In this document: positions 16,503 to 26,820 of the stretch, in pieces
Layout: the number at the start of each line of letters is the position of its first letter
Numbering within the stretch: position 1 is the first letter of the stretch
NCBI RefSeq assembly: GCF_016765585.1
Contig: NZ_JAESWC010000004.1
Location: forward strand, 297,285-361,284
DNA: 64,000 nt
Source: Clostridium rhizosphaerae
GTDB taxonomy: Bacteria > Bacillota > Clostridia > Clostridiales > Clostridiaceae
Reading direction: 5' to 3'
Program-made: the position numbers and the translations under genes
Notes under the pieces: model-generated
Databases searched by the model: none
What the model was told of the DNA's origin: nothing
What the model saw: the letters and a program-made list of their open reading frames with translations, nothing else

Positions 16503-18245
16503 ATGAAACAGATTTTTAAATATGTATGGAAGTACAAATTGCTTGTAATTGTACCTTCTATCGCGATGACACTTGCTATCTTTTTGGATATGTTTAATCC
16601 ATATCTGCAAAAACTCATTACAGACAAAGTTTTTATAGGCAAAGAAATGAATTTATTATGGCCTATACTTGGTGGTTTTATAGCTGTTACACTTTTAAGA
16701 GCAGTATTCGGTTATGCTAAAGAATATCTCTTTGACGTGCTTTCAGCAAAAATAAGCATAGACCTTAAAAAGGATTTATTTGATCACATTCAAAAATTAC
16801 CTTTTAAGTATTTTGATAATATGAACACCGGAGAACTTATGTCCAGAATAGGTGAAGATGTAGATAACGTATGGAGAAGCGTATCCTTTGGACTAAGATT
16901 ATTCGTGGAAAATATAATATATTTCGTTACTGCTTCTGTACTTTTATTTGTGCTGAACTGGAAGCTCACACTTTTATGTCTTCTAGTAATGCCTCCTATT
17001 GCTTACCTAGCTTTAAAATTTGAAAAGAAAATAGGAGATTCATACGGAAAACTTAGTGACCAAGGAGTTTTATTAAACACCGCCGCTCAAGAAAATATTG
17101 CGGGTGTAAGACTAGTTAAGGCTTTTGCAAGAGAAAAACATGAAATACTAAAATTTTTAAAACTCAATCACGAAAACTTTGATTTAAGTATGGAACAAAA
17201 CAAAATAATATCAAGGTACTTTCCTCCAATAGAATTTTTAACTAACATTGCTATGGTTTTCTTAATAGTTCTAGGTGGAATGCTTGTTATGAACGAGACT
17301 ATGTCAATTGGTACCTTAGTAGCTTTCAACGGGTATATATGGATGCTTATATGGCCAATGCGAATGTTAGGCTGGCTTACAAATTTAATGGCTCAGACAA
17401 ATGCTTCTGCCAAGAAAATAGCAAAAATAATGGATGAAGAACCTGAAATTAAAGATACCGAGGATTCTTTCAGACTTCCTGTTATTAAAGGAGATATAAA
17501 GTTTGACAATGTTTCCTTTAAGTATAGAGATGAATATGTACTTCAGGATGTAAGTCTTGATATAAAAGCCGGAAGTACAATTGCTATTATGGGTACAACT
17601 GGTTCAGGAAAATCCTCTATTATTAATCTTATAGGAAGATATTACGACGTAACGAATGGTGCTATATATGTGGACGGTTATAATGTAAAAGAAGTAAATC
17701 TTAAAGACCTAAGAAGCCGAATGTCTATTGTTCCACAGGATACCTTCTTATTTTCATCAAGTATAGAGGAAAATATTCGTTTTGGCAGTGAAAATGCTTC
17801 CTTGGAAGAAATTAAAGAAGCATGCTCTCTTGCCTGCGCTGCTGACTTTATTGAAGAACTTGATGAGAAATACGACACTGTAATTGGTGAAAGAGGTATA
17901 GGACTTTCAGGTGGGCAAAAGCAGAGGTTATCTATTGCTAGAGCACTTATAAGAAACTCAAGTATATTGATTCTTGATGATGCTACTTCAGCCTTAGATA
18001 TGGAAACTGAATATAGACTTCTTAAGAATTTAAATGAAAAGCACAAAAATGCTACTACATTTATAATAGCTCACAGAATATCAGCAGTTAAAAATGCAGA
18101 CCTTATAATATATGTTGAAGATGGTCGTATTGTTGAAAAAGGAAATCACGAACAGCTACTTACTAAAAAAGGAAAGTATTATGAAGTTTACTGCGAACAA
18201 TTTAAAGACTTCGATACTATAAGCTCAAACGAGGAGGTGGGATAA
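16503..18245 (+). CDS. bmrC: Heterodimeric multidrug ABC exporter, subunit BmrC (YheI-like)
   Basis: 580 residues: six transmembrane helices (about 1-320) and an ATPase domain. Walker A is GTTGSGKSS (about 362-370), the signature LSGGQKQRLSIARAL, and the Walker B ILILDDATSALD (about 488-499). The usual catalytic Glu after Walker B is Asp here, so this subunit would carry the degenerate ATP site, as in BmrCD. ATG follows AAGGGGGGA. Its stop overlaps the bmrD start by one base (TAATG). It exports hydrophobic drugs in the model system; the substrate here is not shown. Confidence 0.92.
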   Translation: MKQIFKYVWKYKLLVIVPSIAMTLAIFLDMFNPYLQKLITDKVFIGKEMNLLWPILGGFIAVTLLRAVFGYAKEYLFDVLSAKISIDLKKDLFDHIQKLPFKYFDNMNTGELMSRIGEDVDNVWRSVSFGLRLFVENIIYFVTASVLLFVLNWKLTLLCLLVMPPIAYLALKFEKKIGDSYGKLSDQGVLLNTAAQENIAGVRLVKAFAREKHEILKFLKLNHENFDLSMEQNKIISRYFPPIEFLTNIAMVFLIVLGGMLVMNETMSIGTLVAFNGYIWMLIWPMRMLGWLTNLMAQTNASAKKIAKIMDEEPEIKDTEDSFRLPVIKGDIKFDNVSFKYRDEYVLQDVSLDIKAGSTIAIMGTTGSGKSSIINLIGRYYDVTNGAIYVDGYNVKEVNLKDLRSRMSIVPQDTFLFSSSIEENIRFGSENASLEEIKEACSLACAADFIEELDEKYDTVIGERGIGLSGGQKQRLSIARALIRNSSILILDDATSALDMETEYRLLKNLNEKHKNATTFIIAHRISAVKNADLIIYVEDGRIVEKGNHEQLLTKKGKYYEVYCEQFKDFDTISSNEEVG

Positions 18246-20032
18246 TGGCTAGAAACACAGTAAAACAGGATGAAGATTTGAGAAAGTTTTCAAATTCTGA
18301 AATACTCAAAAGACTTTTCAGCTATCTTAAATCTTATAAACTAAAGGTATTTGTTATACTTCTTTTATTAATCTTTGTAATGGTCGTAAATATAATAAAT
18401 CCTTATCTATTAAAGGTAGCTATTGATCAAAATATAAAAAACAATGACTTAAAGGGACTTTTTATAATTGGAGCAGCTATGGTAATAATGAACTTTTTAT
18501 CCATGCTTGCTTCTAGCGTAAGAATTATAAAGATGGCTTCCATAACAAATGATATACTTTTAAAAATCAGGCATGATTTGTATACTCATATTCAAAAGCT
18601 GTCTTTCTCCTTCTTTGATAACAGACCTGTAGGAAAAATTTTAGCCAGAGTTATTGGTGACGTTAACTCACTTCAGGATTTGTTTAACAATGCGGTAACT
18701 AACTTTATACCTCAGCTATTAACAATAATTTGCGTAGGTATAATGATGTTTTATCTAAATGTAAAACTGGCACTTGCTTCTATAATCTTGCTTCCTGTTC
18801 TTGCACTTAGTATGTTTTCTATTGAAACCTTTTCAAGAAGAAGATGGCAGAATTACAGAAGAAAGCGTTCAACCTTTAATGCCTTTACTCATGAAGATTT
18901 CTCAGGCATGAAGGTAGTTCAAGCTTTTGCTAATGAAAATAAAACTTCAAACACTTTTTTGAATTTAGTTAAGGATATGATGGGTGAATTTATACGTGCG
19001 GTACGGTTAAATGACCTTTTCTGGCCTTTGGTTGATACCTCATGGGGACTAGGTATGGCTTTAGTTTATTGGTTCGGTGCAAAACTAATAGGGTCTAATG
19101 ATATAACTATTGGTACAATTATAGCTTTCACCATGTATATAGGCATGTTCTGGAGACCAATACTTGAAATAAGCAATTTCTACAATAATATGATTATGAG
19201 CTTTGCAGCTGCTGAAAGAATCTTTGAAATAATGGATGTTAAGCCAGATATCATTGATATTAACTGCGCAGTAAAGATGCCTAAAATTAAAGGTCAGGTT
19301 GAGTTTAAAAACGTAACCTTTGGTTATGAGGATGGCACAGTTGTTTTGGATAATGTAAGCTTTAAAATTAATCCAGGAGAAACTATAGCTCTTGTAGGCC
19401 CAACTGGTGCTGGTAAAACTACTATAGTTAACCTAATCAGCAGATTCTATGACTCTCAAGGCGGTGAAGTTTTAATTGATGGCAGAAATGTTAAAAATGT
19501 TGAGTTAGAATCTTTGCGAAGTCAGATGGGTATAATGCTTCAAGATACCTTCCTTTTCTCTACTACTATTAAAGAGAATATAAGGTACGGAAAACTTGAT
19601 GCAACTGATGAAGAAGTTATTGCAGCTGCAAAAGCTGTTAGTGCTCATGAATTTATAATGGGCCTTGAAAATGGTTATGATACAGAAGTTAATGAAAGAG
19701 GTTCTAGACTTTCAGTAGGTCAAAGACAGCTTATATCCTTTGCAAGAGCACTTCTTGCAAACCCAAGAATTTTAATTCTTGACGAAGCTACTTCAAATAT
19801 TGATACTCAGACAGAAAAGCTTGTACAAAGAGGTATACAGAAGCTTCTTCATGGAAGGACTTCCTTTGTAATAGCCCACAGACTTTCAACTATCAGAGAT
19901 TGTGATAGAATAATGGTAGTTAATGATGGAACAATTGTTGAAGCTGGAACTCATGATGAATTAATGAACTCAAAAGGACTTTATCATAGCTTGTATATGA
20001 GCCAGTATAAGTTCCTTAGCGAAGGAGCATAA
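18245..20032 (+). CDS. bmrD: Heterodimeric multidrug ABC exporter, subunit BmrD (YheH-like)
   Basis: 595 residues with six helices and an ATPase domain. Walker A is GPTGAGKTT (about 384-392); Walker B keeps the catalytic Glu (ILILDEATSNID, about 509). The signature motif reads LSVGQRQLISFARAL, with Val in place of the usual Gly, another asymmetric feature of this exporter class. The two subunits together give one consensus and one degenerate ATP site. Its start overlaps the bmrC stop, so translation is coupled and 1:1 production is expected. A strong terminator follows. Confidence 0.92.
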   Translation: MARNTVKQDEDLRKFSNSEILKRLFSYLKSYKLKVFVILLLLIFVMVVNIINPYLLKVAIDQNIKNNDLKGLFIIGAAMVIMNFLSMLASSVRIIKMASITNDILLKIRHDLYTHIQKLSFSFFDNRPVGKILARVIGDVNSLQDLFNNAVTNFIPQLLTIICVGIMMFYLNVKLALASIILLPVLALSMFSIETFSRRRWQNYRRKRSTFNAFTHEDFSGMKVVQAFANENKTSNTFLNLVKDMMGEFIRAVRLNDLFWPLVDTSWGLGMALVYWFGAKLIGSNDITIGTIIAFTMYIGMFWRPILEISNFYNNMIMSFAAAERIFEIMDVKPDIIDINCAVKMPKIKGQVEFKNVTFGYEDGTVVLDNVSFKINPGETIALVGPTGAGKTTIVNLISRFYDSQGGEVLIDGRNVKNVELESLRSQMGIMLQDTFLFSTTIKENIRYGKLDATDEEVIAAAKAVSAHEFIMGLENGYDTEVNERGSRLSVGQRQLISFARALLANPRILILDEATSNIDTQTEKLVQRGIQKLLHGRTSFVIAHRLSTIRDCDRIMVVNDGTIVEAGTHDELMNSKGLYHSLYMSQYKFLSEGA

Positions 20033-20088
20033 AAAATAGACCGCTTCACTTTGGGATACGAATTCCAAAGTGAAGCGGCCTATTTTTT
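20031..20088 (+). terminator. Strong terminator of the bmr operon
   Basis: An almost perfect 24-bp stem (20031-20054 with 20065-20088, one mismatch) with a 10-nt loop, A-run before and T-run inside the 3' arm. It can work in both directions. Confidence 0.92.
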
Positions 20089-20102
20089 AATGTAAAATTA
20101 CT

Positions 20103-20210
20103 GAATGTAGAATGTATAATTGATGGATAAGACTCCTACGAAGTTTTTATAATTTATTAAAATAAAAGAAAATCCCCAAAAAGGGGATCTTCATCACTCA
20201 TTCTACATTA
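20103..20210. repeat. Inverted repeat pair around the mglC terminator
   Basis: GAATGTAGAATG (20103-20114) matches the reverse complement of CATTCTACATTA (20199-20210) at 11 of 12 bases. The right arm runs into the mglC stop. It may be a remnant of a small repeat. Confidence 0.45.
20168..20192 (-). terminator. Terminator of the mgl operon
   Basis: On the minus strand GATCCCC pairs with GGGGATT around TTTTT and is followed by TTCTTTTATTTT. Confidence 0.85.
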
Positions 20211-21236
20211 TTTCTTCTTAATGTATTTTCTAATATCAATAGCAACTGCAAATACTATAATCAATCCTTTTACGATGTACTGAAGGTATGGGTTGATTCC
20301 TATAAATGCAAGTCCATAGTTGATAACTTGGAATATTAAAACTCCTGTTAAAATACCAGGTACTGTACCGATACCTCCATATATGGAAACACCACCAACA
20401 ACGCAGGCTGCAATAGCATCCATTTCATACATGTTACCAGTGTTGTTAGTTGCACTACCAACACGTCCTGCTTCTAAAGCACCAGCGAATCCGAATAAAG
20501 CACCTGCTAAAGCATATATTAAAACTAAGTATTTTATAACATTAACACCAGATACTGCGGAAGCTTCTGGATTTCCACCAATAGCATACATATTTTTTCC
20601 GAAACGAGTCTTATTCCATAATATCCACATTAATATAGTTACTATAGCAGCGTATATAACTAAGTATGGAATTCTAAGGTTTCCTGTACCAACACTTCCA
20701 AGTACAAATTTTGAAAAGGCCTTATCCAAACCTCCTATTGGCTGTGCACCAAGTGGTGGACGGTCAAAGTAAGTTGATGTAGCTCCATAAACTATAAGCA
20801 TCATGCCTAGAGTAGCTATAAAAGGCGGAACTTTAAATACTGCAACTATAATACCATTTAGTAAGCCAACAATTGCACACACAACTATAGCTACTAATAT
20901 TGGAACCCAAATTGGGAGCCTTTGTAAATGAGGATACATTCTGTAAGCATAATCAGTAGCTTGTAATAATGAAGCTGAAACTACTGCTGCAAGTCCTACA
21001 GTACGTCCTGCGGAAAGGTCTGTACCTTGAACTATAAGTATACCACCTATACCTAAAGCTATTATCATACGAGTTGAGGCTTGTGCTAATATATTTCTAA
21101 AGTTATCTACCGATAAAAATGTAGGATCTATCGCAATTATGACAATAAATAATGCTACTAAAACTATATATATTGCATTATTCATTAGTAACTGCCCAAG
21201 AGGCATTTTATTTTTTATTGCTTTTCCATTTTCCAT
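20208..21236 (-). CDS. mglC: Galactose/methyl-galactoside ABC transporter permease
   Basis: 342 residues with about eight to ten transmembrane helices. The family motif GTDLSAGRTVGLAA lies near residue 70, and the EAxxxSGVN coupling segment (NPEASAVSGVNV) near 230. It forms the membrane channel for sugar import with MglA and MglB. It is the last gene of mglBAC, 21 nt after mglA, with AGGAGG before the ATG. Ribose permease (RbsC) is the nearest alternative; the binding protein and neighbouring lacZ favour galactose. Confidence 0.9.
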   Translation of the reverse strand: MENGKAIKNKMPLGQLLMNNAIYIVLVALFIVIIAIDPTFLSVDNFRNILAQASTRMIIALGIGGILIVQGTDLSAGRTVGLAAVVSASLLQATDYAYRMYPHLQRLPIWVPILVAIVVCAIVGLLNGIIVAVFKVPPFIATLGMMLIVYGATSTYFDRPPLGAQPIGGLDKAFSKFVLGSVGTGNLRIPYLVIYAAIVTILMWILWNKTRFGKNMYAIGGNPEASAVSGVNVIKYLVLIYALAGALFGFAGALEAGRVGSATNNTGNMYEMDAIAACVVGGVSIYGGIGTVPGILTGVLIFQVINYGLAFIGINPYLQYIVKGLIIVFAVAIDIRKYIKKK

Positions 21237-21257
21237 TTTTGATTTCCTCCTTCCTTC

Positions 21258-22781
21258 CTATAGGAATCTTGCTTGTAGTCTCATTATTTCTTCTTGAGTA
21301 GTAGTCTTTGTATCAACTATACCTGCCAGTTTTCCGTTACTCATAACCATAATTCTATCTGTTACACCAAGAAGCTCCGGCATTTCAGAAGATACCATTA
21401 TTATTCCTTTTCCTTCAGCAGCTAAATTATTCATAAGTTGATAGATTTCATATTTTGCTCCAACGTCTATTCCTCTTGTTGGTTCATCAAGCATTAGTAT
21501 CTCTGGCTTTGTTAAAAGCCATCTTCCTATTATTACCTTTTGCTGATTACCACCTGAAAGACTTCCTATAGCAGTTTTTTGTGATGGTGTTTTAACTCTC
21601 ATAGAGTCTATTACCCATTGAGTATCTTTTTCAATATTTTTATCTGATAATATACCAAATTTATTAACATACTTTCCTACATTTGCAATTACAGAATTAA
21701 AACTTATGGAAAGTCTGTCAAAAATACCTGTTATACGTCTTTCCTCCGTAACTAGTGCAAATCCATTTTTCATTGCAACACTTGGATTAGAATTAACTAT
21801 TTCCTTACCATGCAATACTATTTTCCCAGAAGTCATCTTTACCATACCAAATAAAGTTTCTAAAAGCTCTGTTCTCTTTGCTCCAACAAGTCCTGCAACA
21901 CCGAGTATTTCTCCTGCTCTAAGTTCAAAACTAACATTATCAACTCTAGGTTTGGTTTCAGCAGAAAGATTTTTAACTTCTAATATCACTTGTTGAGGCT
22001 TGTTTACTTTCTCCGGAAAACGATTTGACAAATCTCTTCCAACCATCATATTTATTATCAAATCAGTGGTTAGCTCGCTTGCCTTCTTTGTTGCAACCCA
22101 CTGACCATCTCTCATTATAGTAACATCATCTGAAATTTTAAGTATCTCTTCCATCTTATGAGAAATATATATAATTCCAACATTCTTTTTCTTTAACTTT
22201 TCAATAATCTTGAATAAATGTGCAACTTCTTTTTCAGTTAATGAGGAAGTTGGCTCATCCATAACTAAAACCTTTGAATCATAAGAAACTGCTTTTGCAA
22301 TTTCAACCATCTGTGCTTGTGAAACTGATAGAGAACCTACCTTTTGTCTTGGATCAACATTTATGTCCAATTCTTCAAAAATCTTTTTAGTATCTTCATA
22401 CATCTTTTTTTCGTTAATAAAGCCACCCTTTTCAGGATAACGACCAAGCCATATATTATCTATAATACTTCTTTGTCTAACTTGATTTAATTCTTGATGA
22501 ACCATAGAAACGCCATTATCTAAGGCTTGTTTTGAATTTACAAACTGAACCTTTTGTCCGCTTAGGTAAATTTCACCTTCATCCATATGATATATCCCAA
22601 ACAAACATTTCATCAGTGTTGATTTACCTGCACCATTTTCACCCATTAATGAATGTACAGTACCTGGTCTAACTTTTAAGGTTACTCCAGATAATGCTTT
22701 TACCCCAGGAAACTCCTTAGATATATTTAACATTTCTAGCACATATTGTTCTTTGTCCTTTTCCCTGGCTGTATTATTCAT
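21258..22781 (-). CDS. mglA: Galactose/methyl-galactoside ABC transporter ATP-binding protein
   Basis: 507 residues, two fused ATPase domains as in the sugar-importer (CUT2) class. The first domain has GENGAGKST, the signature [14 protein letters not shown] and [11 protein letters not shown]. The second has a degenerate Walker A (GLVGAKRTE), as usual in this family, with signature [14 protein letters not shown] and [12 protein letters not shown]. The ribosome site is AAGGAGGG. It is separated from mglB by a hairpin that could lower its expression relative to the binding protein. Confidence 0.93.
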   Translation of the reverse strand: MNNTAREKDKEQYVLEMLNISKEFPGVKALSGVTLKVRPGTVHSLMGENGAGKSTLMKCLFGIYHMDEGEIYLSGQKVQFVNSKQALDNGVSMVHQELNQVRQRSIIDNIWLGRYPEKGGFINEKKMYEDTKKIFEELDINVDPRQKVGSLSVSQAQMVEIAKAVSYDSKVLVMDEPTSSLTEKEVAHLFKIIEKLKKKNVGIIYISHKMEEILKISDDVTIMRDGQWVATKKASELTTDLIINMMVGRDLSNRFPEKVNKPQQVILEVKNLSAETKPRVDNVSFELRAGEILGVAGLVGAKRTELLETLFGMVKMTSGKIVLHGKEIVNSNPSVAMKNGFALVTEERRITGIFDRLSISFNSVIANVGKYVNKFGILSDKNIEKDTQWVIDSMRVKTPSQKTAIGSLSGGNQQKVIIGRWLLTKPEILMLDEPTRGIDVGAKYEIYQLMNNLAAEGKGIIMVSSEMPELLGVTDRIMVMSNGKLAGIVDTKTTTQEEIMRLQARFL

Positions 22782-22812
22782 GGATTTCCCTCCTTATACA
22801 AATTTAAATGAT

Positions 22813-22840
22813 AGGAGACACACTTTAAAGTGTGTCTCTT
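22813..22840 (-). terminator. Intercistronic hairpin between mglB and mglA
   Basis: GAGACACACTTT pairs perfectly with AAAGTGTGTCTC. It lacks a strong U-run on the minus strand, so it is more likely a partial terminator or an mRNA-stabilising hairpin that keeps mglB in excess. Confidence 0.7.
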
Positions 22841-22850
22841 ATTCACTTTG

Positions 22851-23900
22851 TTATTTATATGCATCCTTAGCAGTGTTTATGTTGTCTTTAGTAATAGCTA
22901 CATAAGGAACACGAACTGCTTTTTTGTCATCTAACTTCCACTTAGTTCCAGTTAATACATCTTTTCCATTAGCTGCATTTATAGCTAAATCCATTGTTGC
23001 TTGACCTTGGTTCTTAGCATCATTTAATACTGTACCAAGCATTTCACCTGCTTCAATCTTAGTTAAAGCATCTGGTATAGCGTCAACACCAACAACTGGC
23101 ATGTATTTGTCGCCTTTAAAGTATCCAGCTTTTTCAAGTGATGCTATAGCACCTAATGCCATTGCGTCATTGTTGCAAATAACCATTTCGATTTTTCCAT
23201 TATTCTTTGCTAGCCAAGCATCCATCTTGTCTGTAGCTTTAGCTGAATCCCACATAGCTGTGTCTATAGCTAACTCTTCAACACCAATTCCCTTGTCTTT
23301 GATTGTTTGAACAGAATACTTAGTTCTTGCTTCTGCATCTGGATGTCCTGGTTCACCTTTTAATAATACGTATTGGATTTTACCATCTTTGTTTAAATCC
23401 CATTTATCTTTGCTCTTGTTCCATTGGTCTACAATTAATTGTCCTTGTAAAATACCTGATTCTTCTGACTTAGTTCCTACATACCAAGCTTTGTCATAGC
23501 TAGCTAATGCTGAAGCTTCTGGCTCTTTGTTGAAGAATATTACTGGAAGATTTTTAGCTTTAGCTTTTTCTATTACGTTTCCAGCAGCCTTAGGGTCAAC
23601 TAAGTTGATTGCTAAAGATTTAGATCCCTTTGAAATCATTGTATCGATTTGGTCAAGCTGCTTAGCTTGGTCATTTTGTGAGTCGTTCATTATAAGATCT
23701 GCTTTGTCTTTTCCTGCAGTATCAATAGCTCTTCTAACGAAGGACATGAAGTTATCATCATACTTGTAGATAGTAACACCTACTTTTGGCTTTGCACTGC
23801 TAGCGCTGTCTCCTCCATTTGTGGTTGGAGCTGGCTTTGATGCACATCCGCCAAGTACAAGAGCGGTAGCTAATACTGTAGCTATTAATTTTTTGTTCAT
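22851..23900 (-). CDS. mglB: Galactose/glucose-binding lipoprotein
   Basis: 349 residues. A lipoprotein signal (ALVLGGCAS, Cys at about 19) is followed by a two-lobed periplasmic-binding-protein fold. The DLNKDGKIQ loop near residue 170 matches the calcium-binding EF-hand-like loop of MglB. Conserved sugar-contact segments are visible ([26 protein letters not shown]). It captures galactose or glucose outside the membrane and delivers it to MglC-MglA. It is first gene of the operon, with one good cre-like site 67 nt upstream. Confidence 0.93.
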   Translation of the reverse strand: MNKKLIATVLATALVLGGCASKPAPTTNGGDSASSAKPKVGVTIYKYDDNFMSFVRRAIDTAGKDKADLIMNDSQNDQAKQLDQIDTMISKGSKSLAINLVDPKAAGNVIEKAKAKNLPVIFFNKEPEASALASYDKAWYVGTKSEESGILQGQLIVDQWNKSKDKWDLNKDGKIQYVLLKGEPGHPDAEARTKYSVQTIKDKGIGVEELAIDTAMWDSAKATDKMDAWLAKNNGKIEMVICNNDAMALGAIASLEKAGYFKGDKYMPVVGVDAIPDALTKIEAGEMLGTVLNDAKNQGQATMDLAINAANGKDVLTGTKWKLDDKKAVRVPYVAITKDNINTAKDAYK

Positions 23901-23966
23901 TTAATATTCCCCCTACAAAATATTTTAATTTATTATTTTTTTATTATGTCTCTCTGTTATTAATAT

Positions 23967-23980
23967 TATCATCGTTTTCA
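23967..23980 (-). promoter_or_regulatory. Catabolite-responsive (cre) site upstream of mglB
   Basis: The minus strand reads TGAAAACGATGATA, 13 of 14 to the cre consensus TGWNANCGNTNWCA. A CcpA-type repressor would bind here. A second palindromic relative, TGAAACGATTTCA, lies at 24031-24043 but is one base short of the consensus length. Confidence 0.6.
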
Positions 23981-24048
23981 TAAAAAAATAATATAAAATT
24001 CTATGATTTTATATAAAAATCCTACTGAAATGAAACGATTTCATTGTA

Positions 24049-25023
24049 TTACTTTACAAAGGGGAATATAAACCTCTGATTTTGCTCGCTGTACATATTA
24101 TATTCATCTATAACTTTTGATTCTATTTCTGTATTCTTAGGTATCTTTTCTCCTCTTGCTGCCATGGCTCCATATTTTAAACCTAAATATCCTATCATAA
24201 ATGGATTCTGCACTACAGTTGCTTGAATAACACCATCTTCAAGATATTGAATCCCCAGCATTGTGCTGTCAAAGGTTACTAGTTTTATCTTGCCCTTAAG
24301 TCCAAGTCCTTCAATAGCTCTTGCAGCCCCTAATGAAGCTGAAGAATTTAAAGCTACAATTCCGTTTAGATCTTTATTTAACTGTATAACATTTTTTGTA
24401 AGTTCTTCCGAAGCCTTTTCATTTGAATAACAATATTCTTTTGCTACTATATTAATATTTTTATAGTTTTTAAGTGCTGCTTCTATTCCTTTTTCTCTAT
24501 TCTCCGCACTCTCACTTTCCTTCACAAAACTCATTACGGCAATATTTGAATTATCTCCGACTAGTTGTGCTATTTTGTTTCCTGCCTGCTTTCCTGCCTC
24601 AAAATTATTGGTTGAAACAGTACTTAATACCTTATCTGTATCTACTAAAGAATCAATAATAATAACAGGTATTTTGTTATCAGTAGCCTTTTCCACCACA
24701 TTCACCATTCTCTTATAGTCGCTGGAAGACAGAACAATCGCATCCACTTTTCGTTCTATTGCACTTTCCACAAGCTTCTCCTGAACATCTACATCCTGTT
24801 CCTTGTCTGGAGCTGTAAAATTCATATTTATATTAAATTCTTTAGAAGCCTCTTGTGCTCCTGACCTAACCATTTCCCAGTGTTCTCCTCCACCCATCTT
24901 AACTATAAACTCAATAGTCTTTGTTTCCTGTCCATTGCTTTTTCTATCTATTTTATAACAACCTGTTGCCCCTAAAATAATAGTTAAAATTAAAAACATT
25001 ATTAATATATTTCTTTTAACCAT
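24049..25023 (-). CDS. Sugar-binding lipoprotein associated with a two-component system
   Basis: About 324 residues from ATG at 25023, one base after the kinase stop codon. Lipoprotein signal ends ILGATGC. The mature part is a LacI/RbsB-type binding fold (VDAIVLSSSDYKRM, IPVIIIDSLVD, GIVALNSSASLGA). It is a second, divergent binding protein beside mglB. Its coupling to the kinase gene suggests it presents the sugar to the sensor rather than to a transporter, as in other YesM-type systems with binding-protein partners. That role is inference. Confidence 0.85.
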   Translation of the reverse strand: MVKRNILIMFLILTIILGATGCYKIDRKSNGQETKTIEFIVKMGGGEHWEMVRSGAQEASKEFNINMNFTAPDKEQDVDVQEKLVESAIERKVDAIVLSSSDYKRMVNVVEKATDNKIPVIIIDSLVDTDKVLSTVSTNNFEAGKQAGNKIAQLVGDNSNIAVMSFVKESESAENREKGIEAALKNYKNINIVAKEYCYSNEKASEELTKNVIQLNKDLNGIVALNSSASLGAARAIEGLGLKGKIKLVTFDSTMLGIQYLEDGVIQATVVQNPFMIGYLGLKYGAMAARGEKIPKNTEIESKVIDEYNMYSEQNQRFIFPFVK

Positions 25024-25024
25024 G

Positions 25025-26794
25025 TTATCCCTTCCCCTGGCTTTCATCTTTAACTACTGGCAGCCATATTTTAACTGTGGTTCCCTCTTCCAATTCGCTA
25101 TCTATATCAACCCCGTATTCTTTTCCATAATAGAGTTGAATTCTTTGATGTACGTTCTTAACCCCTACACCTGATCCCCCTGTATTTGTTGAATTATAGG
25201 ACAAAATATTATTTACAATTTCTTTCTTCATTCCTAATCCATTATCACTAACCTGGTAAAGAAGTCTCCCTGCTTCAATTTTAACTGATATTTTTATAAA
25301 GCCTTCTTCAACCATGTATTGAACACCATGATATAAAGAATTTTCAATTATAGGCTGCAGCAAAAGCTTTAAAGTTTTAAGCTGTAGTACTTCCTCTTCT
25401 GCTTCTATCTCAAAATTAAATTTAGTCTTGTATCTTACCTTTTGAATAATCAAGTAATTTCTAGCATGCTCTATTTCTTCTTTTACTGTAATAATATTTT
25501 TCCCTCTGCTTATACTTATTCTGAAAAGTCTAGCCAGGGAAGTAACCATGGTAATAACATCCTTGCTGTTTCCATTCTCCGCCATCCAAACTATAGAATC
25601 TAGAGTATTATATAAAAAATGAGGATTAATCTGTGCCTGAAGTGCGTTTAACTCACTCTTTCTCTTTTCTTCCTGTTCAACTACAATTTGATTCATAAGC
25701 TGTCTTATTCTAAACACCATCATATTGAAGGTTTTAGAAAGATGCACAACCTCTTTGTCTCCCTTTATATCTATATTTATATTAAAATCTCCCTCTTCTA
25801 CCTTTTTCATCGAACTGTCAAGAAGCTTTATAGGCTTTGTAACTTTGGCAGAAATAAAAATAAAAATTAATGTTATAAATATAATAACAAAAATTAAAAT
25901 CCAGACTGAAAAACTTGTTATATCTTTTCTAGTAGCAGAAAGTTCATCCATATAAGAAACCCCTACTACTTTCCAATCTGTATAACCTACACTCTTAACC
26001 GTCAAAAGTCTCTCTTCTCCATTAAGCTTTTGAGTAAAACTTCCATAAGTTTTGTTCAAAACTTCATTGCTATCTTCACTTTTCAGACCTGTATATACAA
26101 GCTGCTGATTAGGATGGTAAATAATATTCCCTTCTTTATCTACCACATAGATATATCCTCTTTTCCCAAGTCCGGATTTTCCGCATAACTGCTCAATTGA
26201 GTTGAAATTCATATCAATAAGAAGCACTCCATCCTCTTGTTTTCCCTTATACTGAAAACTTATAGCCTTGCTAAAGGATAGAACCCAATTGTGCTTTACT
26301 TCAAATAAGTTTTGTACATGAGGCTCTGAGATAAAAGAACTGTCCGGGCTTCCTAAAGCATTTTTAAACCAGCGTTCACTCATAACATTAGCCTGCTTTT
26401 TTAAGCTTGGAAAAGGGTTCCCCATTACAAGTTCTCCCTTATTAGTAAATACAGCTACGGAGACAATATCATCTCTCATATCTAAGATTACATCCGTTTT
26501 TTCTTCAAGCTGCTTGCTTGGCAGGGAGTCCGTCCTTTTAATTCCCTTTTCTATTGTGTCTGACACTGACGTCATGGATTTTTGATAATTATCTAAATTA
26601 ACACTTACTTGATCAATAATCTTTTGCGTACTCATTCCAACATTTTGCTCTGCTGTTCTAGAAAACTTACCAGATAGTATAATTCCCACAACTATAACTG
26701 CAAGCACAGTTATGCAGACAAAAGATACTGTAATTATAAATTGAATACTTTTTACTCTCAAAAATTCATTGAATCTTTCCGATAATTTCTTCAT
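25025..26794 (-). CDS. Sensor histidine kinase, YesM-like (sugar sensing)
   Basis: 589 residues: a first helix (about 17-40), an extracellular Cache-like sensor (about 45-275), a second helix (about 285-310), HAMP, then the His_kinase domain with the autophosphorylation His in QINPHFLYNTLD. The ATPase domain has ENSLYHGV, DNGLGM and GVGVKNVHQRI. It signals to the adjacent AraC-type regulator and probably reads the adjacent binding lipoprotein. The order regulator-kinase-lipoprotein-mglBAC suggests galactose or a galactoside as signal. Confidence 0.9.
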   Translation of the reverse strand: MKKLSERFNEFLRVKSIQFIITVSFVCITVLAVIVVGIILSGKFSRTAEQNVGMSTQKIIDQVSVNLDNYQKSMTSVSDTIEKGIKRTDSLPSKQLEEKTDVILDMRDDIVSVAVFTNKGELVMGNPFPSLKKQANVMSERWFKNALGSPDSSFISEPHVQNLFEVKHNWVLSFSKAISFQYKGKQEDGVLLIDMNFNSIEQLCGKSGLGKRGYIYVVDKEGNIIYHPNQQLVYTGLKSEDSNEVLNKTYGSFTQKLNGEERLLTVKSVGYTDWKVVGVSYMDELSATRKDITSFSVWILIFVIIFITLIFIFISAKVTKPIKLLDSSMKKVEEGDFNINIDIKGDKEVVHLSKTFNMMVFRIRQLMNQIVVEQEEKRKSELNALQAQINPHFLYNTLDSIVWMAENGNSKDVITMVTSLARLFRISISRGKNIITVKEEIEHARNYLIIQKVRYKTKFNFEIEAEEEVLQLKTLKLLLQPIIENSLYHGVQYMVEEGFIKISVKIEAGRLLYQVSDNGLGMKKEIVNNILSYNSTNTGGSGVGVKNVHQRIQLYYGKEYGVDIDSELEEGTTVKIWLPVVKDESQGKG

Positions 26795-26820
26795 CGAATT
26801 ACAAACTCCCTATCTTCACT

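Noticed and set aside
24031-24043. Second cre site upstream of mglB (TGAAACGATTTCA)
   Set aside because: It is palindromic but one base shorter than the consensus, so it is mentioned only as a relative of the better site at 23967-23980.
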